From: Muricea muricata
Taxonomy: Eukaryota; Cnidaria; Anthozoa; Malacalcyonacea; Plexauridae
Direction of reading: 5' to 3'
Assembly (NCBI GenBank): GCA_963855995.1
Contig: OY979727.1
Coordinates: forward strand, 11,338,946-11,402,945
Length of the DNA stretch: 64,000 nt
Below are positions 63,501-64,000 of the stretch, piece by piece; within the stretch, counting starts at the first letter, position 1, and every line of letters begins with the position of its first letter. The translations under genes were made by a program, and so were the position numbers. The notes below the pieces were generated by a model. The model was not told where the DNA came from and searched no databases. It worked only from the letters and a program-made list of their open reading frames with translations.

Positions 63501-63876
63501 TAAACAATTTTGTATTTGCATTAATATATTTTATTAAATGAGAACAGCAATTCCTTTGGAACTATCAACATTTAAAATCTCTTGTGGGCATCAAAAACAA
63601 TTCTGAGTGTTTGATATATCTCCACTGATGTTAAAAAATCACTTGCACTGATTATCAATGATTTATGGATTCACTGTTACAGATTTAGCCGTCTGTTTCA
63701 CATGCTGTGAACTTGTTGAATTTTGTCTTTGAATAAACTGTTTTGTGTGTTTCCTACAGGGAGATGGTCGATGCAGTCCAGCATTTCGCCTTTGTCTTGA
63801 CAGATATTGATGGGCTTTTTCGCTTTGGGTTTTGTCGCTATCCACCTAGAGCAAAAACATGTCTGTGCATTCTCAG
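60514..63876 (+). CDS. DENND1: DENND1 (connecdenn) N-terminal exons, partial at window end
   Basis: DENND1 proteins are guanine-nucleotide exchange factors for Rab35 that act in clathrin-linked endocytic traffic. Exons 60514-60530, 60611-60675, 61933-61976, 63355-63407 and 63760-63876 have good splice sites and agreeing phases. The first gives M-G-S-R-L, matching the M-G-S-R start of DENND1A. Then [29 protein letters not shown] and F-R-F-G-F-C-R, which are landmarks of the upstream DENN (uDENN) region in this family, ending C-L-C-I-L at a donor. The core DENN and C-terminal clathrin/AP-2 motifs lie beyond the window. Invertebrates usually have one DENND1 gene, so no A/B/C letter is given. The small exon 1 and 44-nt exon 3 are the least certain parts, but their phases fit exactly. 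Confidence 0.88.
61617..61755. repeat. Relic of the palindromic hammerhead-type element
   Basis: It shares with 45311-45731 the start CTTGTATGTTTGCATGGTGA, the arm TTTGTGGAAACACCATGTA, the inner GGATCCGAGCTTACAGAT-A-GAAAGCTCTGC and the closing inverted arm TACATGGTGTTTGCACAAA. The CTGATGA box and the middle of the element are missing. It sits in a DENND1 intron. Confidence 0.7.
62115..62570. repeat. Fold-back MITE, family 1, copy 4 (old)
   Basis: AGCAGCTGAAAAGAGTCTCT...AATTGCAATGATTGG at left, CAAACTTTACAATTTTGCTA...CTTTTCAGCTGTGCTGAAAG at right, with an inner CCTGCAAAGTTTTCAAATTT. Strongly diverged from the other copies. Confidence 0.55.
62960..63075. repeat. Dispersed palindromic repeat in DENND1 intron
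   Basis: TTAGTAGAATCATACTGGCA, then CTACTCGCTATCTATC and the inverted GATAGCGAGTAG. Third member of the 50545/55125 family. Confidence 0.65.
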
Positions 63877-64000
63877 GTAAACTGAATAAAACATTTTAGT
63901 TTTAAATTAAGAGGGACACACATACAACAACCTCAAAAACAAATGCAAAATTCCCACATTTTCAAGCGCAAGCAAAACTAAAGTATGCATTCAGACAGTG

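Overview
The window is AT-rich, intron-rich animal DNA. Genes have many short GT-AG exons, introns are packed with transposable elements and fold-back repeats, and the encoded families are metazoan: SRCR and vWA ectodomains on a receptor tyrosine kinase, a steryl-sulfatase-type sulfatase, a CENP-A histone and a DENND1 GEF. The mix of BEL/Pao, Harbinger, hAT and TTAA-site elements suits an early-branching animal such as a cnidarian (coral, anemone or relative) or a sponge. The phylum is an inference; nothing here fixes it.

About 0.1-14.5 kb and 20.1-46.1 kb are two tandem copies of one locus. Copy A, 212-13825, joins into an open frame for a receptor tyrosine kinase of about 1,022 residues: signal peptide, SRCR, SRCR, vWA, transmembrane helix, tyrosine kinase, and a charged tail of sixteen 9-residue repeats. 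Every splice phase agrees once a decayed LDL-receptor class A half-exon is left out. Copy B has grown by about 11.6 kb, explained almost entirely by insertions: a 3.6 kb Harbinger element inside the first SRCR exon, a 6.6 kb TTAA-site DNA transposon with TIRs of about 0.7 kb in the vWA intron, a LINE fragment in the tail exon, a 0.42 kb palindromic retroelement with a hammerhead-like core, and a TA-repeat expansion. Copy B also has a changed vWA metal-site residue, so it is probably a pseudogene or a heavily altered paralog. Copy A serves as the empty-site control for each insertion.

The spacer between the copies, 14.5-20.1 kb, holds a decayed BEL/Pao retrotransposon with a recognisable 3' LTR and a separate fold-back repeat.

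From 46.1 kb to the end lie three single-copy genes on the plus strand. They are a three-exon sulfatase (47218-52064, 588 aa), a five-exon CENP-A-type centromeric histone H3 (53326-57510, 152 aa), and the first five coding exons of a DENND1/connecdenn gene (60514-63876, running off the window). Introns and spacers here hold several fold-back MITE families, including one with four copies around the CENP-A gene and a hAT element with an 8-bp target duplication.

The genes do not form a functional unit. The most notable items are the kinase architecture, the TTAA-site transposon, the hammerhead-like palindromic element and the CENP-A gene. Exon boundaries were chosen by hand from splice consensus, phase and conserved motifs, not from transcripts.
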